From assembly GCA_021160705.1 (NCBI GenBank), contig JAGHBZ010000156.1:1-8004 (forward strand): a stretch of 8,004 nt of DNA, in the 5' to 3' direction. This DNA comes from Candidatus Sumerlaeota bacterium. GTDB lineage: Bacteria; Sumerlaeota; Sumerlaeia; MWCT01; JAGHBZ01. Made by a program: the position numbers and the translations under genes. The notes under the pieces were generated by a model, which saw only the letters and a program-made list of their open reading frames with translations, was not told the DNA's origin and ran no database searches. Positions 1-6,375 of the stretch are shown here, piece after piece; the stretch's first letter is position 1; each line of letters starts with the position of its first letter.

Positions 1-6
1 CGTTAA

Positions 7-47
7 TATAATTCTTTATTCTTTGTGTAATCAAAAAGATTTTGACA
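7..47 (+). promoter_or_regulatory. Possible promoter elements upstream of the S41 peptidase gene
   Basis: A perfect TATAAT lies at 7-12; a matching -35 box would fall before the window starts. A perfect TTGACA lies at 42-47, but its best -10-like partner, TAATTA at 71-76, is 23 bp away, which is too far for a normal sigma-70 promoter. The TATAAT reading would give a leader of roughly 90 nt. Neither can be settled from this sequence. Confidence 0.25.
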
Positions 48-106
48 TAAATGTCCGAATTGTTAGAGGCTAATTATGTATCATTTGTGAGGAGTGAGAG
101 AGTAAT

Positions 107-1576
107 ATGAAAAACAAAAAGGGCACACAAACGATAAAAAAGAAAAAGGGGTTAGTGTATGAGACCCTGAAGACTCTGACATTGACTCTATTAGTTCTAC
201 TGCTAATTTCGGTCTTATGGGGTACGCTTGCTTCACGGAGTACATCAAACTCAACCAGTGATGAGGAGCAGGAGTTTAAAGAATTCGCCGAGGTGGTTGC
301 CGAAGTTTATACAAAAATAAAAGAAAAATATGTCACTGAAGTAGATACCGAGCAATTGATTAAAGGCGCAGTGGAAGGAATGATGTCATCTCTTGATGGG
401 CATAGCCAGTTCCTTGATAGTGATATGCTTTCACAATTAGAGAAAGATACCGGCGGTGAGTTCTCAGGAATCGGAATACACATCGCCATCAGAGATGGTA
501 TATTGACAGTGGTGGCACCTATGCCGGGCACACCTGCTGCAAAAGCCGGTCTTCAGCCCTGGGACCGCATTATTGAAATTGAGGGAAAATCTACTGAAGG
601 AATAACCCTTATGGAGGCTGTAAAGAAACTCACCGGTCCCTCTGGAACAAAGGTCTCTATCACAGTTTATCGCGAAGGCGAACCAGAACCCCTACATTTT
701 ACCCTCACCAGAGCAGTGATTAAAATTCCAAGTGTCTATTATAAGAAGCTGGACGGTGATATAGGATTTATCCGACTGGCACGATTCAGTGAAAATACCA
801 GCCAGGATATGTATAGAGCACTTGAGGACTTAAAAGCCCAGGGCATAAAGGCACTCATCCTTGACCTCCGATATAACACTGGTGGATTACTCACTGAAGC
901 GGTCAAAGTAGCAGACCTGCTTATACCCAAAGGAAAATTGATTGTCTCCACTCAGGGCAGAATGCCGAGTCAAAACCGAGAATATTTCGCTAAAGAAGAC
1001 CCGGTCATTTCAGTGCCGATGGTCGTGCTGGTCAATAAAGGCAGTGCCAGTGCTTCTGAGATTGTGGCTGGCGCCTTGAAAGACCATAACCTGGCAATTA
1101 TCCTGGCACCCAAGGGACAACGCACTTTTGGTAAAGGCTCAGTGCAAACCATTGAAGAACTTGACCACTCACTGGGTCTGGATGAACACGGTAATCCTCT
1201 ACCCTGTGCAATTCGGCTTACCACCGCACACTACTATACACCCGCAGGCATAAATATTGAAGGGAAAGGAATAAAACCTGATGTCGTGGTTGAGGTATCT
1301 AAGGAGCAACAAATCCAGCTGGTAAAATACGGTCTGCTTGGCGAACCGCGTCTTATCAAGCCTGAGGAAGAAGAAAAAGGGGAAAAAGGGGAAAAAGGGG
1401 AGACTCCATTTTATACAAAAGCTCTGAAAAAAGATAAGGATAAAGAGAAGGAGTTTATAGATGTTCAACTCCAGTTTGCAGTTGATTTGCTCAAGAGCCT
1501 GAACATCTTGAGTGCGGCTGAGAACGACGTCCTCATCGCCGCAAAGAAAAAAGAAAATATTGCCGAAACAAAATAA
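107..1576 (+). CDS. S41 family C-terminal processing peptidase (CtpA/Prc-like)
   Basis: Serine protease of the carboxyl-terminal processing family, which cuts exported proteins at or near their C-terminus outside the cytoplasmic membrane. The 489-residue product starts with a Lys-rich stretch (3-14) and a hydrophobic segment (about 21-42), a signal peptide or anchor. A PDZ domain follows (about 115-192, carboxylate-binding loop near GIGI 121-124), then the S41 core. The catalytic Ser is S315 in GSASASE (312-318); the Lys is K343 in TFGKGSVQ (340-347), with Q347 as the usual third residue. Ser-Lys spacing is 28 residues instead of the 25 in E. coli Prc and Bacillus CtpB, because of a short PKGQ-containing insertion. 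The tail (about 418-450) is a charged Lys/Glu linker. The ATG at 107 is fixed by an in-frame TGA at 95-97; AGGAG at 90-94 is a ribosome site with a somewhat long 12-nt spacing. Family call is firm; the natural substrate is unknown. Confidence 0.95.
   Translation: MKNKKGTQTIKKKKGLVYETLKTLTLTLLVLLLISVLWGTLASRSTSNSTSDEEQEFKEFAEVVAEVYTKIKEKYVTEVDTEQLIKGAVEGMMSSLDGHSQFLDSDMLSQLEKDTGGEFSGIGIHIAIRDGILTVVAPMPGTPAAKAGLQPWDRIIEIEGKSTEGITLMEAVKKLTGPSGTKVSITVYREGEPEPLHFTLTRAVIKIPSVYYKKLDGDIGFIRLARFSENTSQDMYRALEDLKAQGIKALILDLRYNTGGLLTEAVKVADLLIPKGKLIVSTQGRMPSQNREYFAKEDPVISVPMVVLVNKGSASASEIVAGALKDHNLAIILAPKGQRTFGKGSVQTIEELDHSLGLDEHGNPLPCAIRLTTAHYYTPAGINIEGKGIKPDVVVEVSKEQQIQLVKYGLLGEPRLIKPEEEEKGEKGEKGETPFYTKALKKDKDKEKEFIDVQLQFAVDLLKSLNILSAAENDVLIAAKKKENIAETK
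1374..1400 (+). repeat. Three exact copies of a 9-bp repeat (AAAAAGGGG) inside the peptidase gene
   Basis: AAAAAGGGG is repeated three times without change, encoding the Glu-Lys-Gly repeats in the linker near residues 422-431. The unit is a multiple of three, so gain or loss of a whole copy lengthens or shortens the linker by three residues without shifting frame. Slippage within an A5 or G4 run would shift frame and remove only the region after the catalytic core. Confidence 0.85.
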
Positions 1577-1627
1577 TAACAACAACACTGTCTACCCCCC
1601 GTATCCTTTGTGCTTTCTTTAGGTAAG

Positions 1628-1666
1628 ATTCGTGGTTACAAAGAAAGAAAAATTTTAACCACGAAT
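1628..1666. repeat. Inverted repeat with 11-bp perfect arms
   Basis: ATTCGTGGTTA (1628-1638) is exactly complementary to TAACCACGAAT (1656-1666), with a 17-nt A-rich loop. No T-run follows the right arm, so it does not look like an intrinsic terminator. Its right arm runs directly into the 10-bp direct repeats at 1660-1689. This is the same design as the hairpins further right, in which arms are made of 10-bp units, but with a different core sequence. Confidence 0.7.
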
Positions 1667-1689
1667 GAGCATGAATGAACACAAATGAG
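1660..1689. repeat. Three degenerate 10-bp direct repeats (CACGAATGAG type)
   Basis: Units at 1660-1669, 1670-1679 and 1680-1689 read CACGAATGAG, CATGAATGAA and CACAAATGAG. Each differs from the next at two or three positions and the period is exactly 10 bp, about one turn of the DNA helix. It overlaps the right arm of the inverted repeat at 1628-1666. Confidence 0.6.
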
Positions 1690-1767
1690 ATTCACTACTC
1701 TTAGCCCCAGGATTGGACTGGACGTAAATCACCAATCCGGTATAAAATATATGATACAAAATCTAAA

Positions 1768-2200
1768 TTCCGTGGAAATCTGTGTAGTGCCGTGGCTAAA
1801 AAAATATATCAGCCACTGAAGCACACTGAACCACACGGAAAGTAGATTAAAGGCAGTAGTAGAAACATAGGAAAAGATTTTTCCGCGGGAATCCGTGTAG
1901 TGCCGTGGCTAAAAAATATCAGCCACTGAATCACACTGAACCACACGGAAAGTAGATTAAAGGCAGCATTAGAAACATAAGGAAAAGATTTTCCGTGAGA
2001 CTCCGTGTAGTTCCGTGGCTAAAAAATATCAGCCACTGAATCACACTGAACCACACGGAAGTAGATTAAAGGCAGCAGTAGAAACATAAGGAAAAGATTT
2101 TTCCGTGGGACTCCGTGTAGTTCCGTGGCTAAAAAAGTATCAGCCACTGAAGCACACTGAACCACACGGAATGGATTCCTGAAATATAAGTAAAAGATTT
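1768..2200. repeat. Tandem array of four ~110-bp units, each an imperfect 30-bp hairpin plus a conserved spacer
   Basis: Units start at 1768, 1881, 1991 and 2101 (113, 110, 110 and 100 bp). Each has a 30-bp left arm beginning TTCCG and ending CCGTGGCT, an A-rich loop of 10-13 nt, a 30-bp right arm beginning AGCCACTGAA and ending CCACACGGAA, and a 29-40-bp spacer. The first three spacers are nearly identical (beginning GTAGATTAAAGGCAG after an optional A); the fourth is shortened and diverged. In unit 3 the arms pair at about 22 of 30 positions. Each arm consists of three degenerate 10-bp units (cores like TCCGTG on the left, CAC..GAA on the right). The start of a fifth unit, CCCGTGAGAA, remains at 2201-2210. 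No coding potential is apparent. It is not CRISPR, because the spacers are conserved and the repeats are far too long. Confidence 0.9.
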
Positions 2201-2273
2201 CCCGTGAGAATTGTAAAGTCTGAATAACTCATTTCTTAAAAGCGATTTTTTGTGTCTCATATTCTGCGGTGAG

Positions 2274-2417
2274 ATGGATAGCGACGGGGAAGGACTGGAG
2301 AATTGCTCTGGAGGTCTTACAAAAAATAGAGTTCTGCATTATGAACGGCAAACTCCTCTGAAGAAAATTCTGTCTATTTTCAAAAAGTCAAAGTTATTTT
2401 TCATAAAATCTAAATAA
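2274..2417 (+). CDS. Doubtful 47-codon open reading frame, no recognised family
   Basis: ATG at 2274 opens a frame that ends at TAA 2415-2417. The predicted peptide starts MDSDGEGLENC and becomes strongly basic towards its end (KKILSIF, then several Lys residues). The frame is open from 2217 but has no better start, and no ribosome site is properly placed: GGTGAG lies directly against the ATG. I recognise no family. It could be a small gene, the remnant of one, or a chance frame in AT-rich DNA; chance is the likeliest. Confidence 0.15.
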   Translation: MDSDGEGLENCSGGLTKNRVLHYERQTPLKKILSIFKKSKLFFIKSK

Positions 2418-2431
2418 GCATATCCCTGGCT

Positions 2432-2473
2432 CAACACGTTTAAAGAAGGATAAAAACGTGTTGCATTTTATCC
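2432..2473 (+). promoter_or_regulatory. Two overlapping perfect stems in the leader of the cohesin-like gene (candidate RNA switch or operator)
   Basis: Stem 1 pairs CAACACGTTT (2432-2441) with AAACGTGTTG (2454-2463), ten perfect base pairs with a 12-nt loop. Stem 2 pairs GGATAAAA (2448-2455) with TTTTATCC (2466-2473), eight perfect base pairs with a 10-nt loop. The left arm of stem 2 lies in the loop of stem 1 and shares two bases with its right arm. Only 2 nt separate the right arms, too short to span an 8-bp stem 1 in a classical H-type pseudoknot, so alternative hairpins are more plausible. The site is 40 nt upstream of the ATG at 2514, just before AGGAG at 2482-2486. Stem 1 could also be a palindromic protein-binding site in DNA. 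Confidence 0.5.
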
Positions 2474-2513
2474 GTGCAGATAGGAGAATAAGAGAGTTTA
2501 GCAAAAAGTAAAA

Positions 2514-3815
2514 ATGAAGATGACAAAACAAATACTCATCATAGTGTTAATGTTCCTGTGGGTAGTGGAATTCAGTGGTGAGGGGGCGAGAAATTCTTAC
2601 GGTAAATCCACTAAACCCCCGCCAAAAAAACCACCCACTCCTTCAAAGATTGCTCGTCGTGGCAAGACTTCAATAAAAAGGTCAAGGAGACCCACAAGAA
2701 GTCGTCCCACCAGCAGAAGAGTCTCTACCAAGAGTTCTGGTTATATAAGCAGATTTAATATGCAACCCAACCTGAATAATGTCGTGCTTTATTTCTCGCC
2801 ACTGGACATCAGAAAAAGAGTCGGCGAGGAGTTCGTCACTGCTCTTGCACTCAGCAATCGTGCCACCAGGTATTTTGACCGTTTATTTATTATAATCTCC
2901 TATGACCCGGAATATCTTGAGCCAACAGGATGCAAAGATGAATGGCTCAGGTCGCTCGCTTCTACACCTCCTTCAGCAAAGGTGTATTATGACGAGGGGT
3001 ACGTGGTCTATGAAGCACAACTCCAGCAACCCATAAACCCGGATAAAAAAAATCTGTTCTTTATAAAATGGCGTGCACTGAAACCCACAGAATTTACACA
3101 GATTGAGTTTTCTGGTCTTGGCAATACATTTACTACGGTGGCGCACGGAGAAGATGATATTCTCGGCGAACCCACAGATGACAGGGATGGCGTTATCTCT
3201 GCCAGTGTGACAATTACAACGCCTGCTGAGGCAGAGGAAGCCGTGATGCCTTCATCTTCAGGATTTACTGGCTACTTTGAGGGTGGCACTCTTCAGATAC
3301 CTGAGTTCTCTTATGGGATTCATTTATTCCTTATGCCTGAAAAAGAGACGGTTCATTTGAACGAAGAATTTTCCGTCCACATTTATCTTACCAATAAAGA
3401 GAGAGTTCCCGCTGATAACCTTGAGTTAGTTATTCAATACAATCCCGGAGTCATTGAGGTGGTTGATTACGACGAGGGGAACTGGATTACAAGAGGGATA
3501 AATATCTTTGATGGACTTTACCACGAGGCGTTCCCTTTTGACTATCAGATAAAGAATCTCGTCGCTTCTGACAAGGGTGTAATTTATTACAAGATGGGGA
3601 GTTCAGAGCCGGATATACTCAAAAATCCCGGCACTCTTGCAACGATTAAATGCAAAGCCAGAGTCGGAAACCTCACTACCGGGCTGAGGTTCATTATGCC
3701 AGACGGGAAAAATGATAATGCAACAAGGGTAACGTTTATGAATTACGACGTCCTTGGTTCACCCGATGACCTGAAGGATGGCATCACCAATTGCTTTATT
3801 AAAATTCTCCAATAA
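2514..3815 (+). CDS. Secreted protein with two cohesin-like domains and a basic linker
   Basis: The 433-residue product opens with a signal peptide (Lys at 2 and 5, hydrophobic core about 7-19, no lipobox Cys). A Pro/Lys/Arg/Ser-rich basic stretch (about 31-72) and two beta-rich domains follow (about 88-234 and 268-431). The domains look like an internal duplication: each starts with an LYFSPL- or LFLMPE-like strand, continues into an I-SYDPEYLE- or I-QYNPGVIE-like stretch, and ends with ILGEPTDDRDGVI or VLGSPDDLKDGIT. This pattern is typical of cohesin-fold modules, which in cellulosomes bind dockerins but also occur in non-cellulosomal surface proteins. The lack of any catalytic motif suggests a binding or structural role. 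An in-frame TAG at 2499-2501 rules out an earlier start; the nearest strong Shine-Dalgarno (AGGAG, 2482-2486) is 27 nt away, so translation initiation is unusual or depends on leader folding. No dockerin is in the window. Fold is a confident inference; function is unknown. Confidence 0.75.
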   Translation: MKMTKQILIIVLMFLWVVEFSGEGARNSYGKSTKPPPKKPPTPSKIARRGKTSIKRSRRPTRSRPTSRRVSTKSSGYISRFNMQPNLNNVVLYFSPLDIRKRVGEEFVTALALSNRATRYFDRLFIIISYDPEYLEPTGCKDEWLRSLASTPPSAKVYYDEGYVVYEAQLQQPINPDKKNLFFIKWRALKPTEFTQIEFSGLGNTFTTVAHGEDDILGEPTDDRDGVISASVTITTPAEAEEAVMPSSSGFTGYFEGGTLQIPEFSYGIHLFLMPEKETVHLNEEFSVHIYLTNKERVPADNLELVIQYNPGVIEVVDYDEGNWITRGINIFDGLYHEAFPFDYQIKNLVASDKGVIYYKMGSSEPDILKNPGTLATIKCKARVGNLTTGLRFIMPDGKNDNATRVTFMNYDVLGSPDDLKDGITNCFIKILQ

Positions 3816-3837
3816 TAAAAAAATTTAGGGAACAGAG

Positions 3838-3968
3838 AGGCTGTCCGATAATGTGAAATTTGAGAAAATTTAACCAGACAGCTAATTCTGTCACCTTAAT
3901 AATGTCAAGTGTCTTTCTGCGAACCAGCTGGTTAATAGTTTGCTAAAAATTGAATTGTCAGACAGCCT
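3838..3968. mobile_element. 131-bp palindromic MITE-like element
   Basis: The ends are 15-bp inverted repeats with two mismatches: AGGCTGTCCGATAAT at 3838-3852 and ATTGTCAGACAGCCT at 3954-3968. Complementarity continues inward: TTAACCAG (3870-3877) matches CTGGTTAA (3928-3935), and AACCAGCTGGTT at 3922-3933 is itself a perfect palindrome. Much of the element can thus fold on itself. It has no open reading frame. Size and structure fit a miniature inverted-repeat transposable element mobilised in trans; I found no clear target-site duplication and cannot assign a transposase family. It starts 22 bp after the cohesin-like gene and could fold at the end of its transcript. Confidence 0.55.
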
Positions 3969-4494
3969 TTCAGAACTCAATTTCACTAAAGTTCAGGATT
4001 TGCTTTGTTGCAAGTATATTGTAGTATTAATTTCCCTTTCTGATTAAAGCGGAAAAACTCACTATTTCGGAGTTATCCTGCTCTCCTGGATTCCTTATTG
4101 ATACTCTTTTTTCTATAAGGAAACCAGGAATCCAGGAAATGGTGTCCTTTCTTTACGCACCACCCTTTTTGATTTTTAGAATCCCTTAGCAGGGGTCTAT
4201 GGCAGAGCCTGGGGTACTCAAGGAACACTACCTCATTGCTTAATAATCGTTTTATCCACAGATTTTATCTTTCCCACAGAGCAAATAAAAATTTTTAGTG
4301 AAAAATAGTTCATTATATCCGGATAAATTTCACTCTTGTGTCCTAAAAAAGTAAGACACTATGAAATCAGGGTGGATGCTTATAGCTACCCCACAACAGT
4401 GGAGTGCAATCTGGATGGTTTAATTTTGGGGTAATATCCCGAAGGTATCAGGGAAAAGTCAATGTTTTCTGCAGAAGAATTAAAGGAAATTTTT
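3969..4494. other. Rest of the convergent gap: dyads, no gene
   Basis: This region lies between two genes that point towards each other. It holds the hairpin at 4084-4137 and a dyad AGTGAAA (4297-4303) / TTTCACT (4328-4334) enclosing the perfect palindrome TATCCGGATA (4316-4325). A weak 5-bp stem GTGTC/GACAC spans 4338-4359. One sequence matches the DnaA-box consensus (TTATCCACA, 4252-4260), probably by chance. A short coding-like tail reads on the + strand at 4438-4503. I see no classical stem plus T-run terminator for either flanking gene. Confidence 0.5.
4084..4137. repeat. Hairpin with 11-bp perfect arms (CTGGATTCC type)
   Basis: TCCTGGATTCC (4084-4094) pairs exactly with GGAATCCAGGA (4127-4137). 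An inner pair, CCTTAT (4093-4098) with ATAAGG (4115-4120), could extend the left arm if the AAACCA-type segment on the right is bulged out, so the right arm appears to carry a small partial duplication (two nearby CCAGG copies). Such CTGGATTCC/GGAATCCAG palindromes resemble dispersed REP-like elements known from several bacterial groups. No T-run follows. Confidence 0.6.
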
Positions 4495-6375
4495 TCAGGG
4501 TAATCTTGTGTTCATAATAAAAGTATCCTGGAAGTCAGGGCGATTAGCCAATTCAACGAACTTTGTTGCACTTGCAATCTTCTGAGCAATCTTCCGACAC
4601 CTTGTGCTACGCAGGACGAGCGAGGCGCCAGCCAGAGCGGCATTGCCGATAAATTTTATTCGTTCCAGTGGAATACTCGGCAGAACCAGTCCAATTCTCA
4701 CAGCGTCTTCAGGAGAGATATAATTCCCGAATGCTCCCGCAATAAAAAGCGTATCAATCTCTTCGGGTTTCAGCCCGGCAATCTTCAGCAAAATCTCCTG
4801 AGCAGTGGCAATAGCACCTTTTGCCAGCTGGAGTTCCCGAATATCATATTGAGTGATATAAATGGGTTCAGGGGCGTTTTCCTGAGCCCCAGCAAGTAGA
4901 ATAGCCTTTTGTTGATTTTTTGTTACGCAACGCTCAAGAAAAAGTCGTGCGGGTGCGTCCGGCGAAATCTCCTCAGGATTAAGGATTCTTCCATTGGAGT
5001 TAATAAATCCTGCTTTACGCAATTCAGCCACTGCACTGACCAGCCCACTACCACAAATCCCGATTGGCGGTTCACCGGTAATAGTAGAAATCTCCCACTG
5101 CCCATTATCCGAAATGAACACTCTGTCAATAGCACCAGAGGCAGCCTGCACACCTTGTGAGATTTGAGCGCCTTCAAAAGCGGGACCAGCTGCGGCTGAC
5201 GTGGCTCTGAGCAAGCCATCTTTGTCTTTAACCACCACCTCGCCGTTTGTTCCGATGTCAATAAGCATAGCGGGTTTCTTGAGCAGGTCCATACCTGCAA
5301 TAAGCATATCAGCTACAATATCCCCACCCACAAACCCACCGATGTTCGGCAGGACAGTAACAACCCCTTCAGGGTGTATCTGAAACCCGAGTTGAGTTGC
5401 CCTGACAGACTGCATTTGGCGAAAGACTCCAACAAACGGAGCAAGTCCAAGATACTCTGGATTGATGCCCAGCAGAAGATGACTCATCACCGTATTCCCG
5501 GCACAACTAATCTCGTAAACTTCCTGTGGACTGATATTATTTTCAGTACACATAGTATTAATCAGCTCCTGAATACTACTAACCACCAGCTGCTGGAATT
5601 CGCTGACCATTTGTTGAGCGTCTTCAACTCTACCATTTCTATTCATAGCATCCACAATAGCGCTAATGCGTGAAATAACGTCAGCACCCAGACGACGTTG
5701 TGGATTGAGGCAAGTGCGTCGTGCGAGTACTGCATCATTTCTTAAATCAAGTAGTGCAGAAGCAATAGTCGTTGTGCCGACGTCAACGGCAACACCATAT
5801 ACACGCTGGCTGGTATCACCGGGTTCAATGTCAAGGATTAAGTCTTTATATAGGGTGGCAGTGACATTGTAGTTGCTTCTGCGCAATGTCAGGGGTAATT
5901 TCTGCATTGCTGATAACGACCATTGGTCTGTGTCAAGATGTCTGCTGACCAGTTCTGTGTCGCAGATTTGGTGCTCAATATCTGCTGGAACAAGCTCGGT
6001 CAAATAGACCTTTCTAACTGCGGGTGCAAACCGAATTCGCCTGGCAACACGCGACTCTATCAGAATGTTTGCTGCTTCTTCCCGTGTTGCAGGTGGTATC
6101 GCAATTTTAGTATCCGAGTGCGGAACATACTGGCAGGCAAGTCTATACCCCTGCTCTAGCTTATCTTCTGGAATAAAACGTTTCTCTGCCTCAGTAGGTT
6201 CAACGGGCATAGGATTAAGGATATGCACAAGGCATTTACCACAATCACCTCTACCCCCGCAGGGATATGTCAGGAATATTCCTGCTCTGTCCAGGATTTT
6301 CTTCAGTGTCTTCCCGGCAGTGAACTCAATCTCATGATGGTCAGGCAAAATAAAAAGTTTATATCTCTTCGTCAC
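4495..6375 (-). CDS. Ferredoxin-ASKHA ATPase, RACo-type reductive activator of corrinoid proteins (DUF4445 family)
   Basis: Proteins of this type use ATP and a low-potential electron to reduce inactive Co(II) corrinoid proteins back to Co(I), as RACo does for the corrinoid iron-sulfur protein and O-demethylase activators do in acetogens. The 626-residue product has an N-terminal [2Fe-2S] domain with ligands C39, C45, C48 and C81 (CX5CX2CX32C). A linker (about 95-185) precedes the ASKHA ATPase region: DVGTTT 198-203, LNPQRRLGADVISRI 223-237, CAGNTVMSHLLLGI 291-304, IGGFVGGDIVADML 345-358, DIGTNGE 373-379, GICGSG 439-444 and FIAGAFGNYI 544-553. The C-terminal [4Fe-4S] cysteines of methanogen RamA are absent, so the RACo branch fits better. 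The start is GTG, fixed by an in-frame stop at 6391-6393 and supported by GAAGGG at 6383-6388 with 7-nt spacing. No corrinoid protein or methyltransferase gene is in the window, so its partner is unknown. Confidence 0.92.
   Translation of the reverse strand: MTKRYKLFILPDHHEIEFTAGKTLKKILDRAGIFLTYPCGGRGDCGKCLVHILNPMPVEPTEAEKRFIPEDKLEQGYRLACQYVPHSDTKIAIPPATREEAANILIESRVARRIRFAPAVRKVYLTELVPADIEHQICDTELVSRHLDTDQWSLSAMQKLPLTLRRSNYNVTATLYKDLILDIEPGDTSQRVYGVAVDVGTTTIASALLDLRNDAVLARRTCLNPQRRLGADVISRISAIVDAMNRNGRVEDAQQMVSEFQQLVVSSIQELINTMCTENNISPQEVYEISCAGNTVMSHLLLGINPEYLGLAPFVGVFRQMQSVRATQLGFQIHPEGVVTVLPNIGGFVGGDIVADMLIAGMDLLKKPAMLIDIGTNGEVVVKDKDGLLRATSAAAGPAFEGAQISQGVQAASGAIDRVFISDNGQWEISTITGEPPIGICGSGLVSAVAELRKAGFINSNGRILNPEEISPDAPARLFLERCVTKNQQKAILLAGAQENAPEPIYITQYDIRELQLAKGAIATAQEILLKIAGLKPEEIDTLFIAGAFGNYISPEDAVRIGLVLPSIPLERIKFIGNAALAGASLVLRSTRCRKIAQKIASATKFVELANRPDFQDTFIMNTRLP

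Larger units (their letters stand above)
1577..1767. other. Gap between the peptidase gene and the tandem array
   Basis: No gene is apparent. It holds the inverted repeat at 1628-1666, the 10-bp triplet at 1660-1689, and a weak 7-bp stem, GGATTGG at 1710-1716 with CCAATCC at 1732-1738 (15-nt loop). None is followed by a T-run, so I see no convincing terminator for the peptidase gene. Confidence 0.5.
2201..2513. other. Leader region upstream of the cohesin-like gene
   Basis: The stretch begins with the remnant of a fifth array unit (2201-2210). It contains one short reading frame of doubtful status (2274-2417) and the overlapping stems at 2432-2473, and ends with AGGAG at 2482-2486. A -10-like TAAAAT sits at 2404-2409 without a good -35 partner. 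Confidence 0.4.

Noticed and set aside
1199..1588. 129-residue minus-strand open frame
   Set aside because: It lies almost entirely opposite the confident S41 peptidase gene; its Phe/Leu-rich product is the antisense of the Lys/Glu-rich tail.
1768..2200. CRISPR array
   Set aside because: Spacers are conserved between units, the period is about 110 bp and the repeats are 70-bp hairpins; no cas gene is present.
2432..2463. Intrinsic terminator before the cohesin-like gene
   Set aside because: The 10-bp stem is followed only by CATTTTATCC, not a proper U-run, and the U residues are part of the competing stem.
2432..2473. Classical H-type pseudoknot
   Set aside because: The link between the right arms is 2 nt, too short to cross an 8-bp stem; alternative hairpins fit better.
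4252..4260. DnaA box (TTATCCACA) suggesting a replication origin
   Set aside because: I see no cluster of boxes, and no dnaA, dnaN or similar gene nearby; a single 9-bp match can be chance.
4923..5300. 125-residue minus-strand open frame inside the RACo-type gene
   Set aside because: It is another frame of the same strand over conserved ASKHA motifs, so a shadow.
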